NCBI RefSeq assembly: GCF_000373925.1
Contig: NZ_KB892823.1
Coordinates: 62,001 to 126,000 of the forward strand
Source: Actinopolymorpha alba DSM 45243
GTDB taxonomy: Bacteria > Actinomycetota > Actinomycetes > Propionibacteriales > Actinopolymorphaceae
Length of the DNA stretch: 64,000 nucleotides
Reading direction: 5' to 3'
In this document: piece after piece, positions 16,297 through 25,659 of the stretch
Position numbering within the stretch: position 1 is the first letter of the stretch
How the letters are laid out: every line of letters begins with the position of its first letter
Translations under genes and position numbers: made by a program
Notes under the pieces: generated by a model
The model's input: only the letters and a program-made list of their open reading frames with translations
What the model was told of the DNA's origin: nothing
Databases searched by the model: none

Positions 16297-17358
16297 CTAG
16301 GAGGAGAGCCAGGCGCGCATGCGGTCTTCGCACTGGTGAAGCTCGGCGATCTCGACGTACTCGTCCTTGCTGTGCGCGAGCTGGGGCTCACCGGGGCCGT
16401 AGTTGACCGCGGGTACGCCGAGCTCGGCGAACCTCGCCACGTCGGTCCACCCGAACTTCGGCCGCGGCTCCGCACCCACCGCTTCGATGAACGCCGCCGC
16501 CGCGGGCCGCGCCAGCCCCGGCGACGCGGCCGGCGCGGAGTCGCGAAGCTCCACGGTGTAGCCGTCGAAGGTCTCGCGGACGTGCGCGAAGGCCTCCTCC
16601 TCTGACCGATCTGGTGCGAAGCGGTAGTTGACGGCGATGCGGCACTCGTCGGGGATCACGTTGCCCGCCACGCCTCCGGTGATCCCGACGGCGTTGAGGC
16701 CCTCGCGATAGACGAGCCCGTCGACCGGCACCTCGCGCGGGTGGTAGTCGGCCAGCCGGGCGAGGACGTCACCGGCGGCGTGGATCGCGTTGTCGCCCAT
16801 CCAGGCCCGAGCACTGTGCGCCCGCCGGCCACGCAGGATGATCTCCGCGCGAAGCGTGCCCTGGCATCCGCCCTCGACCTGGGCGGCGGACGGCTCCATG
16901 AGGACGGCGAAGTCGCCGGCGAGGACGGACGGGCGCTCTCGGGCGAGCCGCCCCAGGCCGTTCTTTTCGGCCTCGATCTCCTCGCAGTCGTAGAAGACGT
17001 ACGTCACGTCGCGGACCGGCTCGGTCAGCGTCGTCGCCAGGCGGAGCGCGACGGCGACACCACCCTTCATGTCACACGCGCCCAGGCCGTAGATCCGGTC
17101 GCCGACCCGTCGAGCGGGCAGGTTGTCAGCCGCCGGAACCGTGTCGAGATGCCCGGCCACGACCACCCGCTGCGGACGGGACAACTCCGTGCGCGCCACC
17201 ACGGTGTTACCGAACCGCGCGGTCGACAGGTGCGGCAGCGGCGCGAGCGCGGCCTCGACAGCGTCGGCCAGCGCGCGTTCGTTGCCGCTCACCGACTCGA
17301 TGTCGATCAGAGCGGTGGCAAGGTCGGCGACGTCGGCGTACGGATCGATGCTCGGCAT
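16297..17358 (-). CDS. dapE: Succinyl-diaminopimelate desuccinylase
   Basis: Cytosolic zinc enzyme that releases succinate from N-succinyl-LL-2,6-diaminopimelate, near the end of lysine/DAP synthesis. The 353-residue protein has the M20 metal motifs AGHLDTVPAADN, GLGACDMKGGVA and YDCEEIEAEKNG, the dimerisation-domain segment RGRRAHSARAWMGDNAIH and the last ligand in LAHSKDEYVE. The ATG at 17358 (MPSIDPYADV) was preferred; an in-frame start 21 bases upstream is also possible. It is divergent from dapD, so one intergenic region of about 190 bases drives two steps of one pathway. Confidence 0.95.
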   Translation of the reverse strand: MPSIDPYADVADLATALIDIESVSGNERALADAVEAALAPLPHLSTARFGNTVVARTELSRPQRVVVAGHLDTVPAADNLPARRVGDRIYGLGACDMKGGVAVALRLATTLTEPVRDVTYVFYDCEEIEAEKNGLGRLARERPSVLAGDFAVLMEPSAAQVEGGCQGTLRAEIILRGRRAHSARAWMGDNAIHAAGDVLARLADYHPREVPVDGLVYREGLNAVGITGGVAGNVIPDECRIAVNYRFAPDRSEEEAFAHVRETFDGYTVELRDSAPAASPGLARPAAAAFIEAVGAEPRPKFGWTDVARFAELGVPAVNYGPGEPQLAHSKDEYVEIAELHQCEDRMRAWLSS

Positions 17359-17547
17359 GCCCGAAGTCTGCCAGTCCACACCCCCGACCGGCCGCCGGCC
17401 AGAACACCTCGGTCAGCCCGCCGGCCACGACGCCCACGGGCGGCATCCGCCGGCCCTCGACAGCTCGACAAGCGAGTCGCCTTTGTCACCATCTGAGTTT
17501 GCCGACCCGCTCACTCACAGGCACGGGACTCTGGCAGGCTGAGCGGC

Positions 17548-18489
17548 ATGACCGACACACCTGGTGCCTGGGGCTTCGGAATCGCGACGACGACCTTCCG
17601 GGGCAAGGTCCTCGACACCTGGTATCCCACGCCCGCGCTCGGGGCTCCGGGGCCGGGGGACGACACGCCGCCCGCAGAACTCACCGCGCTCGAAGGCGAG
17701 GACGAGCTGCGTAACGTACGCCGTTCCGTCGTACGCACGGTCCTCAGCTCGCTCGACAACCCGCCCGCCGACGCGGCGGATGCCTACCTGCGCCTCCACC
17801 TGCTCTCGCACCGGCTGGTCCGCCCGCATGAGAGCAACCTCGACGGGATCTTCGGGGTCCTCGCCAACGTGGTCTGGACCAACGTCGGCCCCTGCGACGT
17901 CGAGGGCTTCGAGCAGACCCGGCTGCGCCTGCGGGCGGCCGGCCGGGAGGTCACGGTCTACGGCGTCGACAAGTTCCCCCGCATGGTCGACTACGTCCTG
18001 CCCACCGGCGTCCGGATCGCCGACGCTGACCGGGTGCGGCTCGGCGCCCACCTGGCCGAGGGCACGACCGTCATGCACGAGGGGTTCGTCAACTTCAACG
18101 CGGGCACGCTCGGCGCCTCGATGGTCGAGGGTCGGATCTCCGCCGGCGTGGTGGTCGAGGACGGATCTGACGTCGGCGGCGGCGCGTCGATCATGGGCAC
18201 CCTCTCCGGGGGCGGCACCGAGGTGATCTCGGTCGGCAAGCGCTGCCTCATCGGCGCCAACGCCGGGATCGGAATCTCCCTCGGGGACGACTGCGTGGTG
18301 GAGGCCGGCTGTTACGTCACAGGGGGTTCGAAGGTACGCCTGGCCGGCGGCGAGATCGTCAAGGCCAGCGAGCTTTCGGGGAGCCCTGGCCTGCTGTTCC
18401 GGCGTAACAGCGTCTCCGGTGCTCTCGAAGCGATGTCTCGCGGCGGCACCGGCATCGAACTCAACTCCGCCTTGCACTCGAACATCTGA
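17548..18489 (+). CDS. dapD: Tetrahydrodipicolinate N-succinyltransferase, actinobacterial type
   Basis: Transfers succinyl from succinyl-CoA to tetrahydrodipicolinate in DAP/lysine synthesis. At 313 residues it matches the long actinobacterial DapD (Rv1201c) rather than the ~275-residue E. coli form. The N-terminal domain ([17 protein letters not shown]) is followed by left-handed beta-helix hexapeptides from about residue 165: [32 protein letters not shown] and [20 protein letters not shown]. The [10 protein letters not shown] loop follows. The stop overlaps the next ATG by one base (TGATG), so the downstream gene is probably translationally coupled. Confidence 0.95.
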   Translation: MTDTPGAWGFGIATTTFRGKVLDTWYPTPALGAPGPGDDTPPAELTALEGEDELRNVRRSVVRTVLSSLDNPPADAADAYLRLHLLSHRLVRPHESNLDGIFGVLANVVWTNVGPCDVEGFEQTRLRLRAAGREVTVYGVDKFPRMVDYVLPTGVRIADADRVRLGAHLAEGTTVMHEGFVNFNAGTLGASMVEGRISAGVVVEDGSDVGGGASIMGTLSGGGTEVISVGKRCLIGANAGIGISLGDDCVVEAGCYVTGGSKVRLAGGEIVKASELSGSPGLLFRRNSVSGALEAMSRGGTGIELNSALHSNI

Positions 18490-19403
18490 TGGCAATCCCG
18501 AAGGCCGCTCGCGTCACCCTGGCTCTCGTGGTCGCCGCCGGAGTCGTCGTCGCGGGCTCGTTCGCGCTGAGCAACGCGTTGTTCCGGCAGGTCCTCACCG
18601 AAGGCTGCCAGGCGACCGTCGGCGGCGTCACGACCCGTCTGACCGTCGAGGAAGCCGAGAACGCCGCGCTCATCTCGGCGCTCTCGGTCCAGCGCGGGAT
18701 GCCGGCCCGGGCCGCGAGCATCGCGCTGGCGACGGCGTACCAGGAGTCCGGGCTGCGCAACATCAACTACGGCCACCTGGACTCGCTGGGACTCTTCCAG
18801 CAACGCCCGAGCCAGGGGTGGGGCACTCCGGAGGAGATCCTCGATCCCTACTACTCGTCGGGGCGGTTCTACACGGCACTCGCGAAGGTCAAGGACTACC
18901 CGAGCCTGGAGATCGCCGAGGCGGCCCAACTGGTCCAGCGCTCCGCCGACGGGAACGCCTACGCGCAGCACGAGACCAACGCGCGGACACTCGCGTCCTC
19001 GCTCACCGGACAGTCGGGCGCGGCGTTCTCCTGCGAGCTACGGCCGCCAACCGCCGCGCAGGCTGACGACCTCCGCACCGAACTCCTCAAGGCCTTCGGC
19101 ACCGGTTCCTCCGGTAGCCCGTCCGGGCCCCAGGGAATCCGCGGTCGCGTCGCCGCGCCCAAGACCCCAACACCCAGTAACGACGGGGACGCGCCAGTGG
19201 TCGACATCCCAATCAGCGCGTCGACGCAGGCGCTCGGCTGGTCGATGGCGCAGTGGTCGGTCGCGTACGCCAAACGCTTCGGCGTGGTCTCGGTTTCGTA
19301 CGCCGGGCGGTCATGGTCGGTGGACAGCTCCAAGGAGGGGTGGCGGGCTGATCCCGAGGCTCCGTCCGGCCGGGTCCGTATCGTCCTCGCCACGCCACAG
19401 TGA
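18489..19403 (+). CDS. Membrane-anchored lysozyme-like hypothetical protein
   Basis: A 304-residue protein with an N-terminal membrane anchor or signal (residues 7-30). Residues ~75-110 contain TAYQESGLRNINYGH then DSLGLFQQRPSQGWG, typical of a lysozyme-like transglycosylase fold with the glutamate of QESG in the catalytic position. A linker rich in Gly, Ser and Pro separates it from a C-terminal segment of unknown type. Relatives in actinomycetes are often labelled heavy metal transporter, which the sequence does not support. Coupling to dapD by a TGATG overlap ties it to cell-wall precursor synthesis. Wall cleavage is plausible but unproven. Confidence 0.72.
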   Translation: MAIPKAARVTLALVVAAGVVVAGSFALSNALFRQVLTEGCQATVGGVTTRLTVEEAENAALISALSVQRGMPARAASIALATAYQESGLRNINYGHLDSLGLFQQRPSQGWGTPEEILDPYYSSGRFYTALAKVKDYPSLEIAEAAQLVQRSADGNAYAQHETNARTLASSLTGQSGAAFSCELRPPTAAQADDLRTELLKAFGTGSSGSPSGPQGIRGRVAAPKTPTPSNDGDAPVVDIPISASTQALGWSMAQWSVAYAKRFGVVSVSYAGRSWSVDSSKEGWRADPEAPSGRVRIVLATPQ

Positions 19404-19440
19404 TCACCGGCTCGGACGGAGCCACTCCACCTACGCCCGC

Positions 19441-20634
19441 CTAGCGCCCCCAGGCCACGGCGGGTGAGAACCTCCGCACCTTGACGGCCACACCAGCCTG
19501 CACCGCGCCGACCGCGATCGCGGCGAGCCCAGTCAGCCCCAGAGCCGTCGCGAACGACAGTGTCGGCAGGAGCAGGAACACCGCCCCGAGCCCCACCGCG
19601 ACCAGGCCCGACACGACCAGCCCGGCACGCCCCGGATGGTGCCCAGACAGCGCCACCATCAGATCGACGAACCCGGTCAGCAGCCAGGTAAGCGACACGA
19701 GTACGACGAGGAACTCCGCACTCTCCAGCAGCCCCCGCAGGCAGATCGCGCCGCCGGCGACGAACAACCCGCCGACGAGTACGGAGAACACCGTCTCGCC
19801 CATACTCCGGCCGGCACTGATCAGGAGGCCACTGGCGACCCGCGCGCCGCCGAGCAGGAGAAGCCAGCCACCAACGAACGCCGCGAACACCGGCGGTCGG
19901 ACGTTCGGCCAGACCAGGAGCAGCAGGCCGAACACGACCGACAGCAGCCCGAGTCCGAGCAAGAGCCACCACGTGAAGGCGCCGCACTCGGGGCGTGCCG
20001 GGGCACTGTGCCGGCCCGGCACGAGGGCTTCGCGAGCGTCACCGTTCACCGGCTTCTCGTCCGTGGGCTCGGTTTCCCGCAGCGGGACGTCGACAACGGC
20101 CACGGGCGTGGTGTCCGTCGTCGCGGGCTTGCTCGGGGTGCTCGGCTTGCCTGACGTGGCGGTCGCGGGCTTGCCCGTCGTGGCAGTCTTGATCGTCCTT
20201 TTCGCGTCCCCGTCGGTCGCGGTGACCGCATCGGACGTACTCACGGCGGTGGTCTTGCTGGCCTCGGTTGTCGTACCAGCGGCGGTGGCCGCTACCTCCT
20301 CCCGCTCGGGACCATCACTCTCACTCGCCGTGGGTGTGGTCGCCTTGGCCGGAGCGTCGGACTTCTCCGTACCCGCGCTCAGCGCCGCCTTCTTCGGGAC
20401 ACCGCGGGCACTCTTACCTCCGCGGCGTGGCGCATCCCCACCGCGGTCCCGTTCGGCATCCTTCCCCGCACGCGCGGCCGTCCGGCCCGACCGTCCACCA
20501 GTGCGCTCACCCGGCCTGCCGGCGGGTGCCTTGCCGGCCCCACCGCCACCCGCGGTGCCCGAAGTCGCCTCGCGTGAGCCCATGTCCGGCGACTCCTCCG
20601 ATACTCGTGCCCCACTGGTCGGGGACGCAGTCAT
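19441..20634 (-). CDS. HdeD/DUF308 family membrane protein with long disordered N-terminus
   Basis: A 397-residue protein from the ATG at 20634, which follows GAAGGGATTTT; the frame continues upstream without a comparable site. Residues ~1-215 are low-complexity, rich in Lys, Thr, Pro, Ala and Gly. The C-terminal ~180 residues have about six transmembrane helices with the DUF308/HdeD pattern: WWLLLGLGLLSVVFGLLLLV, GGWLLLLGGARVASG and LVSLTWLLTGFVDL. HdeD is linked to acid resistance in E. coli, but that role is not transferable. The long charged tail is unusual for the family and may be a cytoplasmic interaction segment. Confidence 0.78.
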   Translation of the reverse strand: MTASPTSGARVSEESPDMGSREATSGTAGGGGAGKAPAGRPGERTGGRSGRTAARAGKDAERDRGGDAPRRGGKSARGVPKKAALSAGTEKSDAPAKATTPTASESDGPEREEVAATAAGTTTEASKTTAVSTSDAVTATDGDAKRTIKTATTGKPATATSGKPSTPSKPATTDTTPVAVVDVPLRETEPTDEKPVNGDAREALVPGRHSAPARPECGAFTWWLLLGLGLLSVVFGLLLLVWPNVRPPVFAAFVGGWLLLLGGARVASGLLISAGRSMGETVFSVLVGGLFVAGGAICLRGLLESAEFLVVLVSLTWLLTGFVDLMVALSGHHPGRAGLVVSGLVAVGLGAVFLLLPTLSFATALGLTGLAAIAVGAVQAGVAVKVRRFSPAVAWGR

Positions 20635-21099
20635 GCCCAAAATCCCTTCGTCGACATGGCGGCGCCGCGACAGACACACCCCCCTCGCGCGCGGGCTCTG
20701 GGCGCGCGTGATGTCTGGGTACGCCTCGGGTCGCCGGCGCCGTCCGGTGATGCGTTGGTAGGCATCTACCCAGCCGGCCCTTTTTGCACGCCACATCGTC
20801 GAGGGGTTGCCCCCTTCGCGGGTATGAGATGCCTCACGCGTCTGACGAACCGCGCGAGTGGACCCATCCGGCCCGGGCGACAGACATGCGGGTGCGAGCT
20901 AGCTGGGGCGCCGCGCGGCAAGTCGCCGCCATGCAAGGCACATTGAGGTCCAAATGATCACGTATACGTGGCTCCTACATGCCTTGCATGGCACCGACAG
21001 CATGCGAGGCATGCAATGACCACGTATACGTGATCATTTGGAGCAGAGCTCGCTCGCCAGCGCGCATAAAGGCGCCCTCAGGCGGAGAGAACCCGAAGC
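20635..21099. other. Intergenic region with family B palindrome
   Basis: The 465 bases between divergent genes contain a 92-base palindromic element (20950-21041) and presumably both promoters. No gene was recognised. Confidence 0.6.
20950..21041. repeat. Family B palindromic element, copy 2
   Basis: A perfect 22-bp inverted repeat (20950-20971 and 21020-21041, core GATCACGTATACGTG) encloses a 48-base centre in which CATGCCTTGCATGG and GCATGCGAGGCATG form an inner imperfect repeat. It is the best preserved of three copies and ends 58 bases before the PrsW-like gene. Confidence 0.88.
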
Positions 21100-22077
21100 A
21101 TGGACGACCTCACCGCCGCGATGAACTCAGGAGTGACCGACCTGCAGCGGGTCCGCGCGTTGCGGTCGTACACCTGGGGCCGGGTGTTCCTGGGTGGCCT
21201 CGTCCTGTGGGTGTTCACGGTTCTCGTCACCTTGGTGACGGGGAGCTCGGCGTTGCTGCCGACCATCGTCCTGGGTGGTGCCTTTCTCGTCCCGATCACC
21301 TACGTGACCTGGCTCTGCGAGCGCGAGCAGGGCCGGGACCTGTCGTACGCCATCATCCTCAGAGCACTCCTGGTCGGCGCCACGCTCGGCATCGCCACCA
21401 CCTCCGTGTTCGAGTCGTACTTCCGCGGACCGTCGCCGTTCATGTACGTCGGTGTGGCCTTGGGCGCGGAGCTCGCCAAGCTGCTCGCCATCCTCTACGC
21501 CGCGCACGGACTCAGGCGCCGGACACTGCGCACCGGCCTCCTGCTGGGCGCGGCCGTGGGATTCTCCTTCGCGGCGTTCGAGACGGCGGGCTACGCGCTC
21601 CAGGCGCTCACGAACGTCAGCGGTCTGTCGGTGCGGGACATGGTCGAAGCCGAACTCCTGCGCAGTATCCTCGCGCCGATCGGTAGTGGGCTCTGGACCG
21701 CGATCGTGGGCGGCGTCCTCATCGCGGCGACACAGAACGGCCGCTGGCGGTTCACCCCCGGCATCCTCTTCGCCTATCTCGGCGTGTCGGCCCTGCACGC
21801 CGTCTGGGACTCCATTCACAGCGTCGCGGTGATGTTCACGCTTCTCGTCACGGGCACGCCCTGGGATCTGCGGTTGTTCTCGCTCGGATACATCCCCCAG
21901 CCGACCGACGTCCAGATCCAGCTTTTCACCATCACCAGCTGGATCGGATATCTCTTCGTCGCCGCTCTGGGCCTGCTGTGGCTCGGGATCCTGCGCCGAC
22001 GAATCATCGCCACCAACGCCACCACCACCTCGACCGACGTTCCCCAGGCACCCGTCAAGGGCCGGGAGTACGCGTAG
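21100..22077 (+). CDS. PrsW family intramembrane metalloprotease
   Basis: A 325-residue protein with about eight hydrophobic segments. PrsW-family elements are present: GAELAKLLAILYAAHG (usual form EE..K), GAAVGFSFAAFETAGYA with the conserved glutamate, and SALHAVWDS with the conserved histidine. Bacillus PrsW cleaves an anti-sigma factor at the membrane; no sigma/anti-sigma pair lies here, so the substrate is unknown. Acts in the cytoplasmic membrane. It is a single gene between the family B palindrome and a perfect terminator. The first glutamate pair is GAE rather than EE, so activity is likely but not certain. Confidence 0.84.
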   Translation: MDDLTAAMNSGVTDLQRVRALRSYTWGRVFLGGLVLWVFTVLVTLVTGSSALLPTIVLGGAFLVPITYVTWLCEREQGRDLSYAIILRALLVGATLGIATTSVFESYFRGPSPFMYVGVALGAELAKLLAILYAAHGLRRRTLRTGLLLGAAVGFSFAAFETAGYALQALTNVSGLSVRDMVEAELLRSILAPIGSGLWTAIVGGVLIAATQNGRWRFTPGILFAYLGVSALHAVWDSIHSVAVMFTLLVTGTPWDLRLFSLGYIPQPTDVQIQLFTITSWIGYLFVAALGLLWLGILRRRIIATNATTTSTDVPQAPVKGREYA

Positions 22078-22131
22078 ATGTTGTGTGGGATCCGGCCCCC
22101 ACGGCTTCGCCCCTAGGGCTCACCCCCACCG

Positions 22132-22177
22132 CTGAGGGGACGGGAGTCACGACGTGGCGTGGCTCCCGTCCCCTCAG
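22132..22177. terminator. Perfect hairpin between prsW-like gene and gltA
   Basis: CTGAGGGGACGGGAG (22132-22146) pairs perfectly with 22163-22177 around a 16-base loop that itself contains CACGACGTG. It lies between convergent stops, so it probably ends both transcripts. Confidence 0.8.
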
Positions 22178-22230
22178 TCAGCACCTCTGCGCTGGCCGGC
22201 CACGTGTGGGGCCGGTCCGCGGGACGAAGG

Positions 22231-23526
22231 TCAGCGGTCGTTCATAGGAACGAACGCACGCTCGGGCTCGCCGATGTAGACCTGGCGGGGCCGGCCGATC
22301 TTGGTCGCGGGGTCACCGATCATCTCCCGCCACTGGGCGATCCATCCCGGCAGACGACCAAGCGCGAACAGAACCGTGAACATCTTGGTCGGGAAACCCA
22401 TCGCGCGATAGATCAGCCCGGTGTAGAAGTCGACGTTCGGGTAGAGCTTGCGTTCGACGAAGTAGTCGTCGTGGAGAGCGACTTCTTCAAGCTGCTTGGC
22501 GATCTCGAGAAGCTGGTCTGACTTGCCCAGGCGGCTGAGCACCTCGTCAGCGGTTTTCTTGATGATGGCGGCGCGCGGGTCGTAGTTCTTGTAGACCCGG
22601 TGCCCGAAGCCCATCAGCCGGACGCCCTTTTCTTTCTTCTTCACCCGGTCGACGAAATGCGCGACGTTCCCACCGTCGTTCGCGATGCTCTCGAGCATCT
22701 CGAGGACCGCGGCATTGGCCCCACCGTGCAGAGGACCGAACAACGCGTTGATTCCAGCGGAAATCGAGGCGAACAGATTCGCCTGGCTCGATCCGACCAG
22801 CCGGACGGTCGAGGTGGAGCAGTTTTGTTCGTGGTCGGCATGCAAGATGAACAACAGGTCAAGAGCCTCCGCGACCGCCGGATCGACCACGTAGGGCTCC
22901 GCCGGAAGGCCGAACGTCATACGGAGGAAGTTCTCGATGTAGCCGAGCGAGTTGTCGGGGTAGAGGAAAGGTTGACCAACCGTCTTCTTGAACGCGTACG
23001 CCGCGATCGTCGGCAACTTGGCCAGCAGCCGGACGGTCGAGATCTCGACATGCTCAGGATCAAACGGGTCAAGGCTGTCTTGATAGAACGTCGAAAGGGC
23101 GCTGACCGCGGACGACAGCACCGGCATCGGATGCGCGTCCCGCGGGAAACCATCGAAGAACCGCTTGAGGTCCTCGTCGAGAAGAGTGTGGCGGCGCACA
23201 TTGTCCGCGAACTTGTCGTACTGCGCCTGCGTCGGCAAGGAGCCGTAGATGAGGAGGTACGACACCTCCAGGAAGTTGCTCTTTTCGGCGAGTTCCGAGA
23301 TCGGATAACCCCGATAACGGAGAATGCCAGCATCACCGTCGATATAGGTGATCGCTGAGGTGCACGCCCCGGTGTTGACGTACCCCGGATCAAGCGTCAC
23401 GTGCCCGGTCGCCCTCAGCATCGCCGAGATGTCGACGCCCGAGGCACCCTCGGTCGCCGTTACGACCGGAAGCTCGACCTCCCCGTTAGCGTGCTTCAGC
23501 GTGAAATGTACGTCCGTCACGCCCAT
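22231..23526 (-). CDS. gltA: Citrate synthase
   Basis: TCA-cycle enzyme joining oxaloacetate and acetyl-CoA. The 431-residue protein is the hexameric type II form. Active-site residues are in place: His267 (GPLHGGANAA), His309 (MGFGHRVYK) and Asp366 (PNVDFYTG). Its N-terminal domain before the catalytic core is typical of the NADH-sensitive class. The ATG at 23526 follows CGGAGGAC. A hairpin at 23550-23575 lies in the leader a short distance upstream. It is a single gene, convergent with the prsW-like gene. Confidence 0.97.
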   Translation of the reverse strand: MGVTDVHFTLKHANGEVELPVVTATEGASGVDISAMLRATGHVTLDPGYVNTGACTSAITYIDGDAGILRYRGYPISELAEKSNFLEVSYLLIYGSLPTQAQYDKFADNVRRHTLLDEDLKRFFDGFPRDAHPMPVLSSAVSALSTFYQDSLDPFDPEHVEISTVRLLAKLPTIAAYAFKKTVGQPFLYPDNSLGYIENFLRMTFGLPAEPYVVDPAVAEALDLLFILHADHEQNCSTSTVRLVGSSQANLFASISAGINALFGPLHGGANAAVLEMLESIANDGGNVAHFVDRVKKKEKGVRLMGFGHRVYKNYDPRAAIIKKTADEVLSRLGKSDQLLEIAKQLEEVALHDDYFVERKLYPNVDFYTGLIYRAMGFPTKMFTVLFALGRLPGWIAQWREMIGDPATKIGRPRQVYIGEPERAFVPMNDR

Positions 23527-23549
23527 GTCCTCCGTCCTGCCCTCTGCGG

Positions 23550-23575
23550 GGTCCTAGGGGTTCGGCCCCTGGACC
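23550..23575 (-). promoter_or_regulatory. Leader hairpin of gltA
   Basis: On the leftward strand GGTCCAGGGG pairs with CCCCTAGGACC (one bulged base) around a 5-base loop. It ends 23 bases before the gltA ATG, just upstream of the ribosome site. It could be an attenuator or mRNA-stability element. Confidence 0.5.
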
Positions 23576-23776
23576 AACACTGTCGGCCCCGGCCGGGAGG
23601 AGCCGGCCGCGGAGGGACCCGCCAACCATCTGTCCACATCAACGAACGACGGTCGCCTGAGACCTCCACGACGTACGAGCCGTTCGCCGGTCGGCGTGGC
23701 TCGTTGAACGGCATCCTCCCTGTTCTGTCGTATCGCCCCCTGTGCTGCCGGGCGATCTTCCTTCGAACGTCGAGGG

Positions 23777-24880
23777 TCACGCGGGATCTCGCGTGCCCGT
23801 CAACCGGGCCGCAGCAGCGGCGACCCGTTCGTCAGTCGCGGTGAACGCTACCCGGACATGCCGGACACCCGCCGCTCCGTAAAACTCACCAGGCGTGACG
23901 AGAACACCCCGGTCCGCACACCACCGCACGGTCTCCCAGCAGGGTTCATCCCGGGTCACCCAGAGATACAGCGCACCCTCAGAGTGGTCGACCTTGAACC
24001 CCGCGGCCTCGAACGCCCGGCGCAGCACCTGCCGGCGCGCGGCGTACCTCGCGCGCTGCTCGACCACGTGCTCGTCGTCGCCGAGGGCGTCCGTCATCGC
24101 CTCCTGGACCGGCCGCGGCACCATCATGCCGGCGTGCTTGCGGACCTCCAGAAGCTCTTTGACGCAAGAAGGATCACCGGTGACGAACCCCGCGCGGTAG
24201 CCCGCGAGGTTTGACCGTTTCGACAGTGAATGGACGGCCAGGATGCCCTCGTGGCTTCGTCCGCACACGTCCGGATGGAGAACCGACACCGGCTCGGCGT
24301 CCCAGCCGAACTCCAGGTAGCACTCGTCAGAGACCACGAGGGCGCCGCGCTCGCGTCCCCAGGCGACGATCTTGGCCAGATGGTCGGGCGGGAGAATCCG
24401 CCCCGTCGGGTTGGAAGGTGAGTTAACCCACACCAGTTTGACGGGTTCTGGTCCCAACGCGACCGTCGAATCCGACGCGATCACGGTGCAGCCGGCCAGC
24501 TGACCGCCGACCGCGTACGTCGGATAGGCGCTCTCTGGCACGACCACCACGTCGCCCGGGCCGAGCCCGAGCATGGTGGGTAGCCAGGCGACGAACTCCT
24601 TGGACCCGATGGTCGGCAGGACCGCCACGGGGTCCACGCCGGTGATGCCGAACCGGCGCTGGAGATAACCGGCGGCCGCCTCACGGACCTCGGAGATGCC
24701 GTGGGTGGTGGGATAGCCCGGAGCGTCAGCCGCCCGACAGAGCGCCTGCCGCATCCTCGAGGGAGTGGCATCGACTGGCGTACCAACCGACAGGTCGACG
24801 ATTCCGTCCGGGTGGGCGGCCGCGCGTTCCTTGTCAGGAAGGAGACGGTCCCAGGGAAAGTCCGGCAGCGGGCCTCGCAC
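23777..24880 (-). CDS. dapC: Succinyldiaminopimelate transaminase
   Basis: PLP aminotransferase (fold type I) making N-succinyl-LL-DAP from the keto precursor with glutamate as donor. The 367-residue protein has DLSVGTPVDATP at the N-terminus, WVNSPSNPTGRILPP (substrate/PLP Asn), VVSDECYLEFGWD and the PLP-binding Lys221 in HSLSKRSNLAGYRAGF. These match actinobacterial DapC, encoded next to fdxC in M. tuberculosis (Rv1177-Rv1178). The GTG at 24880 follows GAGGGAGATC. fdxA lies 138 bases upstream in the same direction, the usual pairing, so they are probably co-transcribed. Confidence 0.93.
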   Translation of the reverse strand: MRGPLPDFPWDRLLPDKERAAAHPDGIVDLSVGTPVDATPSRMRQALCRAADAPGYPTTHGISEVREAAAGYLQRRFGITGVDPVAVLPTIGSKEFVAWLPTMLGLGPGDVVVVPESAYPTYAVGGQLAGCTVIASDSTVALGPEPVKLVWVNSPSNPTGRILPPDHLAKIVAWGRERGALVVSDECYLEFGWDAEPVSVLHPDVCGRSHEGILAVHSLSKRSNLAGYRAGFVTGDPSCVKELLEVRKHAGMMVPRPVQEAMTDALGDDEHVVEQRARYAARRQVLRRAFEAAGFKVDHSEGALYLWVTRDEPCWETVRWCADRGVLVTPGEFYGAAGVRHVRVAFTATDERVAAAAARLTGTRDPA

Positions 24881-25018
24881 GATCTCCCTCTCGCTTGCCT
24901 CTTCGAGGGCCCGCAGATGCTGGGCAGGCCCACGAACCGTCCCGGACGACGGCGGGCTGGTCGCCCGAGTCGTCCGGAAATAACCGGGATCTGCGGGGGC
25001 ACGGCGGCCCCCACGACG

Positions 25019-25345
25019 CTATTCCTCGGTGCTCTGCGGCGGCAGCGCGGCGATCAGCGCGTGATCCTTCTCGATCACGCCGGTCTTCGAGGCGCCACCC
25101 GGCGAACCGAGGTCGTCGAAGAACTCGACGTTCGCGGCGTAGTAGTCCTTCCACTGATCAGGGACGTCGTCCTCGTAGAAGATCGCCTCCACGGGGCAGA
25201 CCGGCTCGCACGCACCGCAGTCGACACATTCGTCCGGGTGGATATAGAGCATCCGATTGCCTTCGTAGATGCAGTCGACGGGGCACTCGTCGACACAGGC
25301 CCTGTCCTTGAGGTCCACACACGGCTGCGCGATGACGTAGGTCAC
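25019..25345 (-). CDS. fdxA: 7Fe ferredoxin
   Basis: A 108-residue electron carrier. Cysteine spacing equals the 7Fe ferredoxin pattern: Cys9, Cys17 and Cys50 for the [3Fe-4S] cluster and Cys21, Cys40, Cys43 and Cys46 for the [4Fe-4S] cluster. The C-terminal extension WKDYYAANVEFFDDLGSPGG is typical of the actinobacterial FdxA/FdxC. The GTG start follows AGGAGGAA. Partners may include cytochromes P450 or reductases elsewhere; none lies here. It is the promoter-proximal gene of the fdxA-dapC pair and is divergent from the gene at 25423. Confidence 0.96.
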   Translation of the reverse strand: MTYVIAQPCVDLKDRACVDECPVDCIYEGNRMLYIHPDECVDCGACEPVCPVEAIFYEDDVPDQWKDYYAANVEFFDDLGSPGGASKTGVIEKDHALIAALPPQSTEE

Positions 25346-25422
25346 CGGTTCCTCCTCTGTCGAACTGACACACCTAGTATCGCCAGGTCGGTTCAGGAGA
25401 TGACAACGAAGGGTCCATTCTG

Positions 25423-25659
25423 GTGCCTCTGTCGGTTGCGGACGTCGGCCGGAGGGTGGTCGTACGCCGGCGGCTGGGGTTCGAGAACGACCGGCCGGTG
25501 TACGGCGACGTGCTGGGCATCCTCGAGTCCTGGACCGGTGGTCGGCTCAGGATCCGGCGGCGCGACGGCGAACTGGTCGAGGTCGCCGAGCGGGACGTGG
25601 TCGCCGGCAAGCCGGTCCCGCCACCGCCTGAACGCCGGTATCGGCCGCCGCCTGACTGA
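25423..25659 (+). CDS. Small SH3-like domain protein, detached N-terminus of an acetyltransferase type
   Basis: A 78-residue protein: VADVGRRVVVRRRLGFENDR, then DVLGILESWTGGRLRIRRRD and VEVAERDVVAGKPVPPPP. I recognise this as the short beta-barrel that precedes the GNAT domain in actinobacterial acetyltransferases beside fdxA. Here it ends with a stop and the GNAT half begins 172 bases later. The GTG start follows GAAGGG. It may work as a separate subunit or be a remnant of a fused gene. The intervening DNA is repetitive. The domain assignment comes from memory of the family, not a search. Confidence 0.68.
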   Translation: MPLSVADVGRRVVVRRRLGFENDRPVYGDVLGILESWTGGRLRIRRRDGELVEVAERDVVAGKPVPPPPERRYRPPPD

